Assembly: GCA_003996215.1 (NCBI GenBank)
Contig: QJPP01000448.1
Coordinates: forward strand, 918,371-982,370
Length of the DNA: 64,000 nucleotides
Origin: Jaltomata sinuosa
Taxonomy: Eukaryota; Streptophyta; Magnoliopsida; Solanales; Solanaceae
Direction: 5' to 3'
The position numbers and the translations under genes are program-made. Under the pieces are notes generated by a model. It saw nothing but the letters and a program-made list of their open reading frames with translations. It ran no database searches and was not told the origin of the DNA. Shown piece by piece: positions 10,755 to 21,079 of the stretch (positions are counted from its first letter, which is position 1; every line of letters starts with the position of its first letter).

Positions 10755-11130
10755 TGCATGTTTCTCTATGGACTGAAGCACTAAGAACCGTTGCGTATAT
10801 CCTGAACATGGTTCCATCTAAGGCGGTCCCTAAAATGCCATATGAGACATGGGTTGGCTGCAAACCTAGTATAGGCCATTAGTGCATTGGGATTGTCCCG
10901 TGGAGGTTAGGATTTATAATCTAAACCTAAAGAAATTAGCTAGATTCAAGGACAACAAGCGATCATTTCATTGGTTATATGCTAAACTCTAAGGAATACA
11001 AATTTTAGCATCCTTGTTATGCCACAAAGATTGTTGAATCAAGAAATGCTATGTTCCTTGAAGACTCATGGATTAGTGAGAGTGAACATTGCCTGATAAT
11101 GTACTACATAATTGGATTGTCACAAACAAT
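10755..11130 (+). mobile_element. Ty1/copia pol remnant (end of integrase region)
   Basis: Translation with frame changes gives an LWTEALRTVAYILNMVPSK stretch, then a MPYETWVGCKPS stretch, a LHIWDCPVEVRIYN-like stretch and an IVESRNAMFLE-like end. These are the familiar order of the conserved region just after the copia integrase core. Several stops and frameshifts are present and no LTRs were found. It sits where the coding part of a lost AAA copy would be expected. Confidence 0.7.
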
Positions 11131-11531
11131 TTTGATTTTTAATCAAGGGTGATTAGAATAAGAAATGGTTCAACAAGATTTTAAGTGAACATAACCATCA
11201 GAAACCTCAAGATTTAAATCCAAAGAAAGGTCGAAGACGATACACGAGAACAAGAAAATTAGGTGAAAATATCGCTCTCATTTATTCCAAATAATAAATT
11301 CAATTTATTCTAACAACTTATTTGACTTTTTCTTTTTAAAAAAGTCATTTCTTAGTTTTTTTTTCTTCCAAGTACACAAACTCACTATTGACATTTTCTT
11401 CACACGCTTATGCATATTAATTAAGCAACGATTTTACTTTCTCACACAATATAAGTAGTAGTAGCCAATGCATGGTGATTTAAGGCTCAATAACCCTTTG
11501 ATATTTCCCCCCTTCTTGTAGATCAAAATCC

Positions 11532-11976
11532 ATGGATATTGTTCCAACAATCGTCGCGCTCCCTCAAGCAATCAATGAGTACGGAGTTCTCTTCTCTAAG
11601 CTCAAGAAAATCGTCTCAAATAAGATCACAATGGTGATTGAAGAATTCATTGGGGAGGACAAAAACAAAGTTTATGAAGCTGCTGAGATCTATTTGGGTA
11701 ACAAGCGATCCTTCAAAACTCGAAGAATCAAAGTCTGTAAAACAGACAAGGACAAGAATTTCAAAATCACAGCGGAACACAATGAGATGATGAAAGAGGT
11801 TTTCGATGGCCATAAATTCAAGTGGTTTTGGCAAGAATTTAAATCCTTTGATCATCCTAAAAAAACTCACAGAGATGAAGTCCTTTAACCTCATTTGTCG
11901 AGAGAAAGACAAGGACTTTGTCCTTAAATTTTACTTGCCTTACATTATGAGAGTAGCAGAAAATCTTAAACGTTAA
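11532..11976 (+). pseudogene. N-domain copy 3 of the BCS1/OM66-like family, frameshifted
   Basis: The frame starts at MDIVPTIVALPQAINEY and carries TMVIEEFIG, VYEAAEIYLGNK and GHKFKWFWQEFKSFDHPK. One extra A in the 'cctaaaaaaactcac' run (about 11858-11868) shifts the frame and ends it at 11888. The original frame continues and ends YLPYIMRVAENLKR plus a stop at 11974-11976, the same position as in copy 1. The N-terminal hydrophobic segment is shorter than in copy 1. There is no ATPase core or intron 1. A TGTAT repeat follows, as in the other copies. Confidence 0.6.
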
Positions 11977-12079
11977 AACAAAACAATCAAGATGAAAAAT
12001 AAATTGTGTTGTATGTATTGTATTGTATTCTTCTTAAAAATAAATTGTGGCCTAAAAGGCGTTTTTATATATGAAAAAG

Positions 12080-12645
12080 CAGCAAAAGTCTGTTGTATTG
12101 TTTTGATGAATAAATTGTATATATAGTTTCATGTCGTTACATAATGTGTTGTATTGTGTTGTACTCCCTCCGTCCCAATTTATATGAGTTAGTTTGACTC
12201 GGCATGGAGTTTAAGAAAGAAAGAAAGATTTTTGAAATGTGTGGTCTAAAATAAGTCATAGATGTTTGTGTGGTTGTAAATCATTTCATCAAGGGTGAAA
12301 TAAGTATTTTAAAGTTAAATAGCTACTAAATATAGAAATGTGTCATTCTTTTTGGGACTGACTAAAAAGTAAAGCGAGTCATATAAACTGGCACGGAGGG
12401 AGTATTGTATTGTGTGTTGTGTCTTTCTGTATTGTTTTGATGAAGAAATTGTATTGTTTTAAGTCGATACATAATGTCATACATTAGCAGTTTGAAGGAT
12501 ATTAAACCTACAAGCCAAGTATAAAAAAGGAGGATAAAAAATAAAAGAGGAGAGAAATACACAAGGTAACGACGCGATAACACCAAATAGATCATTACAC
12601 AAAATGAGACTTTTCGTCATTACATAACAATAGCCAACCCTCTAG
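12080..12645. mobile_element. TGTAT-type MITE interrupted by a Stowaway MITE
   Basis: Blocks shared with 5223-5645 and 9225-9930 ('gttttgatgaataaattgta', 'gtcgttacataatgtg', 'aaacctacaagccaag', 'acacaaggtaacgacgcgat') are present. The element is split by the Stowaway at 12164-12402. Confidence 0.55.
12164..12402. mobile_element. Stowaway-like MITE, 239 bp, TA target duplication
   Basis: Starts ctccctccgtccc and ends acggagggag, flanked by TA on both sides (12162-12163, 12403-12404). Internal blocks 'gtttaagaaagaaagaaag' and 'ggttgtaaatcatttcat' are shared with 52122-52359. It is nested in the TGTAT-type element. Confidence 0.82.
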
Positions 12646-12654
12646 TCTTGTAGT

Positions 12655-12937
12655 TTCTTGTTTCCTCAGCTTCTGCTACTTTCTAGTGTTTCGTGCAGTT
12701 CGACTGTAGTGTTATTTTGTCGTAGTATAGTTCTGTGACTATCTGTTGTTTTCGTTTATTGTCTATATCCCTTATACTCTCATCACGCTTTTTTCTGGTC
12801 ATTTTTTGTCTTGAGCCGAGGGTCTATCGGAAACAACCTCTTTACTTCACCTCTGATGTAAATGTTCGGTCTGCGTACATTCTACCCTCCCCAGACCCAC
12901 TTTGTGGGAATACACCGAATATGTTGTTGTTGTTACC
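12655..12937 (+). mobile_element. 5'-truncated RTE LINE 3' end
   Basis: Matches the 3' untranslated part of the LINE at 26497-28344: 'tagtgttattttgtcgtagt', 'cttgagccgagggtctatcg', 'tctgcgtac' and 'ccctccccagaccc', ending in a TTG repeat. No coding sequence is left. Some Solanaceae SINEs share this tail, so a SINE origin of the last 120 bp cannot be fully excluded. Confidence 0.75.
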
Positions 12938-12939
12938 AA

Positions 12940-13639
12940 TATGAACCAGAATCATACTTGTTTAATTTCTTCTAGATCTTTACACATCATTTGCAGCTAC
13001 AATCTTTAGCATTCCCAATTGAAGAAAGAGGTTGAGGGTTTATTAGAAGGGAATTTCAGAGGCCACAATCGTCATAGATCATTTCTATCTTCTGGAAAAT
13101 ATCATATAGATATAAGGCCTAGGACAGCTAGAGGGATACCGGTACAGCTCTGGCACCGGAATTTTATCGCCTTTGGCAGCTGTTGAACGTCCGATGACAC
13201 CTTGCTCCGACCTGAGCTATGCAACAACGAAATCTCCCTTGGTCCTTGCCGTATGTGCTTGACGGCCACCAGAATGGAAGAGCAATAGCAGAACACCTTG
13301 CACCCTATCAAGGAGGAACATGAGTTTAAGGATTGCTTTCCAGACAAAGAAATATATAGCTGTCAAAGAAGAGGAGCTGAAACTCTGATTACCCCCGGAA
13401 CCGTACAAGATATATAGTTACTACCTATCATACGGCTTTCTAACTTAACTTCTTAATCTGATCGTTCCGCTCTGTCGATGGACGGTTGTATAAGAGATTT
13501 GTAACCCCCGAAATTTTTTACATAATGGAACCTGCTTACATAATGGATAGCTAGCATGTATCTCCCCCGGTCATACTTTAGTATCACATCTTAGACCCCA
13601 CCCCAACGCTATTTTTAGGAAGCTTTGTAAGGATGTAAT
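12940..13639. other. Unassigned segment with higher GC than its surroundings
   Basis: 13080-13350 is visibly richer in G and C than the flanks (for example ggcaccggaattttatcgcc). Minus-strand frames of 63-81 codons are open but none matches a family I know. It could be an exon relic or an organelle-derived piece. Nothing firmer can be said. Confidence 0.3.
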
Positions 13640-13829
13640 GGTGGATTTGGTGAAAACAGTTAAGGTTCCTATTGATAGACATAATGGTAAAGTGGGAACA
13701 AAGAAGAGATATAAATCATGTGTTTTTGTAGGAAATAGTGTGATTTTGTTGAATAATGCAAGAGCTGGGGGGTTTGAACATAGAGTAGGTTCAAAGACTA
13801 CTCTTTCATTTGATTCCAAAGGTTCTTGA
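13638..13829 (+). CDS. Unrecognised 63-codon reading frame, possible exon relic
   Basis: The frame continues upstream of its first ATG to at least 13600 and reads VDLVKTVKVPIDRHNGKVG, then KKRYKSCVFVGNSVILL, and ends FDSKGS. Amino acid composition looks protein-like, with mixed charged and hydrophobic residues and no low-complexity bias. I do not recognise the family. No splice signals or partner exons were identified. It could be the last exon of a degraded gene or chance. Confidence 0.2.
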   Translation: MVDLVKTVKVPIDRHNGKVGTKKRYKSCVFVGNSVILLNNARAGGFEHRVGSKTTLSFDSKGS

Positions 13830-14330
13830 AATTTGAGGAGAGAAAGATGAAGAAAAAGACGACTTTATTTTTGGATTAGAGATCTCGTAAATGAATAAAG
13901 AGAAAAGGAAAAAGAACAAAAAGAAAAGGAAAAACATTGAAAAGTTGAAATGAAAAAAAATTATATTAAGGAATAAAAATCTGGTAGTGAGGTGGCATGT
14001 CACGTGACATCCATCTCACTCAAATGTTAGGTCATATGGAAAAGTGTTAGAAATAGAGGTATTTTTATTATGTTTGCTAACGGCAAGAGTATATTTGACG
14101 CTATGATATAACAGGGACAAACATAGCTAATAAACAAAATAAAGAGGTATTTTTGAGCCTTTTCCTTTAAAATTATGGTATAGGGCGAAGAGTTTTCAAT
14201 TAAGAAGTTAAAAGGAAGAAGGGGAAGAAGAAGGAAGGTTGTTTAAAATGCTTTTTTCTTTTTTCAGTTAAATGTCCACCAAGGCTAGAACAAATGAGAA
14301 GAATCACTTAGTGTTTTTTGTAAATTAAAT
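13830..14330. other. Intergenic purine-rich DNA
   Basis: A GA-rich tract runs from 13835 to 13950. 'aagaggtatttttgagccttttcct' at about 14142-14166 resembles the end of a small DNA element. No gene is supported. Confidence 0.35.
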
Positions 14331-16194
14331 GTTGGAAATAACATTTTCTTGTGTCCAACATGAAAAGAAGTTTTAAAGTCGTGCCTCGCCAAACATGACT
14401 TATGAACAAGGAAAGTTTGTCAATACCATAAGGCTTGTGAATAAACAAAGACAAAAGTTAAATATTGGAGCGTGCAAAATGAACTATAATGACCCAAACA
14501 AAGAGGGGTGTACAAAATCGAATTGTAAATCGAACCAAATCGTAAAAAAAACCTGACTAGTGGTTTAGTTTGACTTGATTTGGTGTTGAAAAAAAAAATC
14601 CGACTATAATTGATTTGGTTTGGTTTTAACTAAAAAAAGTCAAACCGAATCGAACCAACCCGATATTACATATATACTATTTTTAAAAATATTTTACACA
14701 TAAAAATATTTATTGTAATGTAATTTATAAATATTTCTTCAACTTTTTCATAGTTTTTATCTTTCAATATGTTATTTCAAGTTTAAACTTAGAATTTTAA
14801 ATGGTTCAATAAGTCTTTTTACAACCTATAGATATTAGTAACTCAAATAAAACCCAAATCAATATGAATGTTAACAAAAGATTATTCAATCCAACACTAG
14901 GAATGACAATCATGTTAGATATTTATTCTTTAATTTTATATAAATGCATAAATTAATTTATTTTTCTGTTTAATATTTAGTCATGTAGTTAATACTTATT
15001 AGACTTATTTTAGCATGACTTAATACTTTTAAATTATGATTATTTTTATATTATGACTTATTAATATGCAATATTTATTCCATGCGATTTCATTATTTTT
15101 TTGGTTGAATATTTTATTGTCATCACTCACTTCATAAATTTCAAATAAAATGAATATATTTTGTGTTTTTTTTTTAAGAAATACCTTAGATAGTTGTATT
15201 TTGGTTGGACTAAAGAAATATTTGAAGCACAAGTTAATAATATATTTGTACGAACACTTTATAGGAAAAAATCCGAAAAACCCGAAAAAATCGAAAGAAC
15301 CTGAGGTTGGAAAACTCGACTTTCATTAATTTGATTTTATTTATAAATTTAGAAACTCGACACTAATAATTTGATTTGATATTTAAAATATCTGAATCAA
15401 CCCGATCCATGTACACCCCTACCAACAAATTTTAGACGGGTCGAAACATGACTGTTGATTAATTTTCCTCATTCTATTGACACCCCTATTTTCACACTTT
15501 CAAAAGATCTAATTCAATTTAGAGTCAATCCCCAAGCTTCTTCCACGTATTTTCCAATAACCTCTGTTCATGTTGACTTTGCATTTTCCCAATATTATCT
15601 TCTATGAATTGGCAAATAGAAACATGTCCCGCCAATAGTACTAAAGTCAGAAATTTTGTTAAAGACGTTTAAAATTTACTATAATGTGTTTTTGCACGCA
15701 CAAACAAATATTCAACCTATATACACAATATGAAATGACATTTGTTATGTCAATGATACCAAATGGATATTAAATGAATGGAATTGGAATAATTTTCTAA
15801 TGAAAAGGTGTTCAACTGATTATCATTCGTGAGCAGTAGCTTTACCCTGCGAAATACTATAGTTGAAATATTGACGAAAGACGTAAACTGTAAGGAAATT
15901 CTAGTGGGACAATATAGGAAAGTTTCAAAGTCTACAGAGTCAATACCAACTACTACTATTGTAAGTCATGGTGCAATTTTTCCCATCTCCTCTGCCAATT
16001 TTTCACTCCATTTTTGTTCTTGTCTTCACATGATTTTCCTATAAATTTACCATTTTCCTCAATTGCTATTGCACCCTGTTTCCCCTCATCTTCTTGTAAA
16101 TCAGAAGAAATCAAGAATCAATATAGTGGTTAGATAACACTAACACTAATAGCAGAATTTTGAACACACACTAGCCAAAAAAGCCCTTAAGAAC
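14331..16194 (+). promoter_or_regulatory. Upstream region of AAA copy A
   Basis: Shares ordered blocks with the upstream regions of B (20100-21060) and D (49700-51600, inverted): 'catgacttatgaacaag', 'aagtttgtcaat', 'acaaaagttaaatat', 'catgactgttgattaat', 'cccaagcttcttccac', 'gaaagtttcaaagtctaca' and 'ccaactactactattgtaag'. A hAT-like MITE splits it. The 5' leader 'cactagccaaaaaagccctt' (about 16169-16188) directly before the ATG is nearly the same in A, B and D. Such conservation marks the ancestral promoter and leader; individual transcription factor sites were not assigned. Confidence 0.65.
14503..15421. mobile_element. hAT-like MITE, 919 bp, in the copy A promoter
   Basis: Inverted ends gaggggtgtac and gtacacccct. 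Flanked by caaacaaa (14495-14502) and ccaacaaa (15422-15429), an 8-bp duplication with one difference. The D upstream region holds the uninterrupted target (read on the minus strand, cccaaacaaattttagacgg, about 51320-51340), which confirms the borders. The interior has 'aaccgaa'-type motifs as in 9-575. Confidence 0.82.
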
Positions 16195-19100
16195 ATGTCC
16201 TCTTCATCAGCAGAATCCAAAATGGCCCTGGCAAAAACTATTTTATCGACAGTAGGCTCTGTTGCCGCGACCGCCATGTTGGTTCGTACAATATGCCACG
16301 ACTACATCCCCCCGGAACTCCATGAGTATCTCTTCTTTGGACTCAGAAACATGTTCACCAAGTTCTCAAATCAACTAACAATGGTGATTGACGAATTTGA
16401 TGGCCTCGTCAACAACGGAATTTATGAAGCTGCTGAGATCTATTTGGGCAACAAGTTGTCCCCTAACATCCATCGACTTAAAATCAGTAAGCCTGAGAAA
16501 GACAAAAATTTCAACATCGCCATGGAACGTAATGAAGAGGTATTGTCTTGCACAAATATATAGTGATAATTGCATATTATAGTATTTCTTGTCATAAGAG
16601 GTTTGGTCTAAACCAGAAGCTTATATTAGGAAAAAGGGGCAAATATACCCCTCAACTTTGTGATTTAGAGCAGATATACCCTTCGTTAAAAAAGTAGAGC
16701 AAATATACCCCTGCCGTCTATTGAATGATGCAAATATACCCCTGTCGTCTATGAAATGGTGCAAATATACCCTTTTTACTAACATAGTTGTATTTTTTTA
16801 ATTAAATAATATTTATCTTATTTTTTAAAAATAAAAAAAGACAAATGGATTTATATTTGATAAGTAAAATGGTGCTAAAAATACAATTTCATCTAACTGA
16901 TCTAAAATATATTTCCATTGAAAAAATACAGATGATTATGCAGGTATTACATAGTCAGGAATACGAGTATTTTAATTTTCATCGGGTATTTCCTAAATTG
17001 AAAATCTGTGGGTTATTATTTTTGTTTGGATCGGGCGGGTTGAGTCAGTTAAAGAATAAACCGACTAGTTAAAACAAATACATTTGTCTTTTCTTAATTT
17101 TGAAAAATAAGAAAAACATTATTTAGTTAAAAAAATACATCCATGTTAGTAAAAAGGGTATATCTGCACCATTTCATAGATGATAGGGGTATATTTGCTT
17201 TAAATCGCAAAGTTGAGAGGTATATTTGCCCCTTGTATTATTCAGACTATTCAAAAATATTGTCTGGTGTGTCCAATTACGGCCAAGGGAATTCATCCAA
17301 ATCACCTTTGGTGGAAAATTACACTGTTTATATATGATTAAAATTATTTTTATATAAATATAGTAGATATTGAATATCCTTTGAGCTCTTCGTGTGTTTA
17401 CTTCTAAATATTTTAAACAACCTTAGCGAAAATCCTGGCTCCGCTACTGGTCCAAGCAACATAGACTAGAAATAGTCTGGAAGTCTACTTAATGCTTAAA
17501 GTTAATCATAAAGTATGTGTTTTTATGTGTGGATATGCTGATATAATTTCTAATTTAATGATAAACCAACTAAATAAGAAATGAAGAAACTATATGATAG
17601 TTGTTTCCTAATAGTACACCATCGGAAAAGTGAAAGTCACTTTCTCTAAAATTCATGTCTCGATTTGGAAGATCTTCTGTATTCATGAGTTCAGGTAAGA
17701 TTCCACATTTAATTTACCTTCTTGATAATTTGATGTAATAAACCTTGAGAAGATGATGTTTTCTTAATCTTGAGGTTTTATTTTACCAGGTGACAGATAT
17801 TTACAACGGACAGACATTCAAGTGGATTTGGCTCTGCAGACAAACTGAGTCTAAAAACTTCTACAACCCTAGAGACATGAATTCCACTCTAAAATCTGAA
17901 ATCAGGTCCTTTGAGCTCACATTTCACAAGAAAAACAAGGACCTTGTCCTTAATTCTTACTTGCCATACATCATGAAAGAAGCAAAATTGCAAAAACACG
18001 AAAACAAGACGATCAAGATTCACACTGTGGACTACGAAAACATGTACAATTTACATGACATGTGGAAGCCGGTGAATCTTGATCACCCTGCCACTTTTGG
18101 GACAATCGCTATGGAATTAGACCAGAAAGACATGATCTTGAAGGATTTGGAGAGATTTGTGAAGAGGAAAGAGTATTACAGGAAAGTAGGGAAGGCATGG
18201 AAAAGAGGGTATTTGTTGTTTGGTCCTCCCGGGACAGGAAAATCGAGCTTGATTGCTGCGATGGCTAATTATTTGAACTTCGATATATATGATTTGGAGT
18301 TGACTGCCCTGAGGTCGAATTCGGATTTAAGGAAGTTGTTGGTTGCCACTGCCAATAAGTCCATTTTGGTGGTTGAGGACATTGATTGTACCATTGACTT
18401 GCAAGATAATTTGGCTAATCGAGCTGTTGCTGCTCGTTCAAATGGTTTTCATCAGCAAGAAAGCAAGGTAAATTAGTCTTTTATTTCCATTTCTTATCTT
18501 TACTATTCCTACTAGGTATGAACTCAGATTGATCGGACAGTATGTTTCAATACCAAATGATTAAGAAAATAAGTTTGTATACACAATAAAAAGTTGGGGC
18601 TACGTATTTTAGTTTATGGGGTAGTATGAAACTTGTAGACGGGGCATGATCAAGTGGAAGACAACGGGTTTGATCCAGCTATTCCAAGCTTGAGGATAAC
18701 TAATCAATTACCATAAATTGGATAGGATTTGCTGGCCTTCTTTGGTGTGCAGTATTTCGATGTGACGAGTGTGAAAGGAGTTTGGAACAAATCGTTATAA
18801 TCCCCACCTATGGATTAGTCGATATCTTTTTTTACAAATTTTACGGACATGGAACTACTATAATTTCACCCTCCATTTATTTCTAATTTTCTTGAACAAA
18901 TTTAAGAGTCAATTATTGGGAAAAATTGGATTTGGTATTAGTGTATCGTAGTTATACTTTACCTTACTAAATATACTTTTCAAATTGCAGGTGACCTTGT
19001 CTGGTTTACTGAATTTTATTGACGGGCTATGGTCGAGCTGTGGAGACGAAAGAATCATAATTTTCACAACAAATCACATAGAAAAACTCGACCCTGCACT

Positions 19101-19467
19101 ATTGCGACCTGGCAGAATGGACGTGCAGATTCACATGGCATATTGCACACCTTGTGGCTTTAAACTTTTTGCTGCCAATTACTTAGGGATTAAAGATCAT
19201 AAATTGTTCACAGAAATTGAGGAATTAATTGGCATAGCCAATGTGACACCAGCAGAAGTGGCGGAGCAACTATTGAAGGAAGATGAAGTTGAAGATTCCC
19301 TTAAAGGGTTGATTAATTTTCTTCACAAGAAGATGAAAGAGAAGGAAGAAGCCAAGGCTAAGGAAGTGGAAATAACTCAAGTGGAGTCTGTTGATGAGAA
19401 GAAAGAAAGTGATGAAAATGGGATTAAAGAAAAGGAGGAAGAATCCATATCACTTAATCATGATTAG
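16195..19467 (+). CDS. AAA-ATPase of the BCS1/OM66/ASD type, copy A (3 exons, 499 aa)
   Basis: Exons are 16195-16539, 17790-18467 and 18991-19467, all with GT-AG borders and joining in phase (115 + 226 + 158 codons). Residues about 11-33 form the membrane anchor typical of this family, which is known from mitochondrial outer or inner membranes. The AAA-associated domain (about 35-185) precedes the ATPase core. Walker A GPPGTGKS is at 260-267, Walker B ILVVEDIDC at 307-315, and the second region of homology contains TTNH (367-370) and RPGRMD (380-385). The last 60 residues are Lys/Glu-rich. Family members hydrolyse ATP to remodel proteins; Arabidopsis OM66 is linked to stress, salicylate and cell death. 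Gly219 replaces the Glu found in the other copies (TFETIA), a possible weak spot. Intron 1 carries two MITEs that enlarge it to 1.25 kb. The gene looks functional. Confidence 0.9.
16629..17235. mobile_element. TIR element in intron 1 of AAA copy A
   Basis: The left end aaaaaggggcaaatataccc and the right end read inverted (caaagttgagaggtatattt then gcccctt) form TIRs of about 100 bp. These contain sub-repeats 'caaatataccc' at 16641, 16699, 16732 and 16762. The corresponding intron of copy B lacks it, so it entered after A and B separated. Open frames inside are not genes. Confidence 0.7.
17258..17450. mobile_element. GGCGGAGC-type MITE in intron 1 of copy A
   Basis: The block 'attacactgtttatatat', 'atagtagatattga', 'ttcgtgtgtttacttct' and 'tggctccgctactgg' matches the elements at 22985-23173 (intron 1 of copy B) and 37528-37723. 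The left end is degraded. Its presence at the same place in B shows it predates the A/B duplication. Confidence 0.6.
18640..18697 (+). other. Plastid trnQ(UUG)-like fragment in intron 2 of copy A
   Basis: 'ggggcatgatcaagtggaag' followed by 'acaacgggttt' and 'gctattcc' follows plastid tRNA-Gln(UUG) over about 50 of its 72 positions. The anticodon area is mutated and the 3' part is missing, so it is not a tRNA gene. The same fragment is in intron 2 of copies C (31322) and D (47990, minus). Confidence 0.65.
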
Positions 19468-20000
19468 AAGATAGTTTATATAATTTTGTATTCGTCAATC
19501 TGATGTAAACGATCAAGCTGTATGTCCCCATAAAAATACTATTATATTGATTTATTAACAAATATAATTAACTGGAATTTCGTATCCCTTTTATTGTATT
19601 TGGTTTATGAGTAGTTCAGGCGAGATAATAATCTCTTTTTTCAACTTAAAATTTGAATATGAGAAAATAATTCTATAACGGATTGATACATAAGGAAATT
19701 ACTGAAGCTATATACACCATATATAGGCAAAGGACTGTAGGGATTATATGAGCATGAAGATTCTTCAAGACATTTCACAACACACTACATAATTATTTCG
19801 ACCGAAAATAAAGAAATGCGATGAGCTGAATAAGTTAAATGTACCTTATCATATCCCAAAGACAACGCTGATCTACGTGCAACATCTTTAAAATCTTCCG
19901 TTCTGTCACTAACTTTTGAGATTCCTTCTAGTTGCAGGAGAAAAATAACCACAGAAAAAAGAGAGGCTATTATAGAATATGACACCTTTTTTCCTTTTAA
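19468..20000. other. 3' flank of copy A with a downstream repeat
   Basis: 19468-19680 repeats 25301-25520 and 32084-32300 almost base for base ('gtttatataattttgtattc', 'aaacgatcaagctgtatgtc'). It contains the 3'UTR and probably the polyadenylation region shared by A, B and C. 19690-19985 repeats 33365-33640, which includes the antisense SYP81 relic. Confidence 0.6.
19845..19932 (-). pseudogene. SYP81: Relic of syntaxin-81 (SYP81) exon 1
   Basis: On the minus strand the frame reads KVSDRTEDFKDVARRSALSL followed by GYDK and a consensus GT donor (aag|gtac). This is the start of plant syntaxin SYP81, an ER/Golgi Qa-SNARE whose N-terminus reads M-x-x-[IV]-R-D-R-T-E-D-F-K. The initiating Met is not preserved at the expected place and no later exon is nearby. 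It is a captured or duplicated fragment. A second copy lies at 33540-33627. Confidence 0.6.
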
Positions 20001-20099
20001 TTTGGTCTATATAAATTATAAAGGAGCATATCTAGTAAATTGTACAAGTGTTTAAGTTTTGTTCCCATTTTTAAAAACATTGCAAACATAAACTTATTG

Positions 20100-21079
20100 T
20101 ATAACTTTACCAATCTGGAAAGACTTGTTAATGGTTTAAAGATGGACAGAATGAAGATTGTATTTAATATCATGCCTCACAGCATGACTTGTCAACAAGG
20201 TAAGTTTTCCACTCCGAGAAAATCTGTGAACAGTTTAAAGATAAACAGAATGAAGATTATATTTAAAGTCATGCCCTTCCCAACATGACTTATGAACAAG
20301 ACAAGTTTGTCAATCCGGTAAGACTTGTGAACAAAGACAAAAGTTAAATATCAGCGCGAAATGATCTATAATGACCCAAACATATTATAGACCGATGGGT
20401 GGGAACATGACTGTTGATTAATTTCCTTCGTTCTAACACGTTCGAACATGAACAGATCCATCAATTCATTGCAATCCCCAAGCTTCTTCCACTTATTTTC
20501 CAATAGTCTCTGTTCATGTTGACTTGCATTATTTTCCCCATATTATATTTTATGAATTGGCAAATAGAAACATCTCATGCCAATAATAATAAAGTCAGAA
20601 ATTTCGTTAAGGCATTCAAGAATGAAGATTAACTATAACATGCGTCTATGCGTGCAAAAGTAATATTTGACCTATATATAAATACATACACAATATAGTT
20701 TTCTGGAGAAAGGTATTCAACTGACTGTCCTTGGTTGTAGCTCTATCCTGCAAATACTGCAGTGAAATATTGGAAACGGTAAACAGTAACCCTTGAGCTG
20801 CAAGGAAATTCTAGTGGGCACATATAGGAAAGTTTCAAAGTCTACATAGTCAATACCAACTACTACTATTGTAAGTCTTGGTGCAATTTTACCTATTTCC
20901 TCTGCCAATTTCACCACTCCATTTTTGTTCTTTTCTAAGCATGATTTCCCAATAAATTTTGCATTTTCCTCAATCGCCATTGAACCTTGTTTCCCCTCAC
21001 CTACTAAATTAGAAAAAAAATAAATCAAGAATCAATATATTGGTTAATATTTTATCACACAATAAGAACATAACACTAA
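20100..21079 (+). promoter_or_regulatory. Upstream region of AAA copy B
   Basis: Matches the A and D upstream regions block by block. 20130-20232 and 20233-20335 are a local duplication ('tttaaagat..acagaatgaagatt' followed by 'catgac'). The conserved segment ends at 'cataacacta' (21070-21078), where a MITE and then an LTR-like insertion separate it from the ATG at 22448 by about 1.4 kb. Confidence 0.6.

Noticed and set aside
13102..13347. CTGIPLAVLGL motif on the minus strand as an NLR 'GLPL' motif
   Set aside because: No P-loop, RNBS or LRR sequence surrounds it, and the match is too short to support an NLR relic.
17143..17337. 64-codon frame in intron 1 of copy A
   Set aside because: Consists of the right TIR of one MITE and the start of the next.
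18640..18697. Functional tRNA gene in intron 2 of the AAA genes
   Set aside because: The 3' third, acceptor stem pairing and T-arm are missing and the anticodon region is mutated in every copy.
20717..21028. 103-codon minus-strand frame in the copy B promoter (EEIGKIAPRLTIVVVGIDYVDF)
   Set aside because: The same stretch in copies A, D and E is broken by frameshifts and stops, so the frame is not conserved. I could not match it to a family. It might be a gene relic, but the evidence favours promoter sequence.
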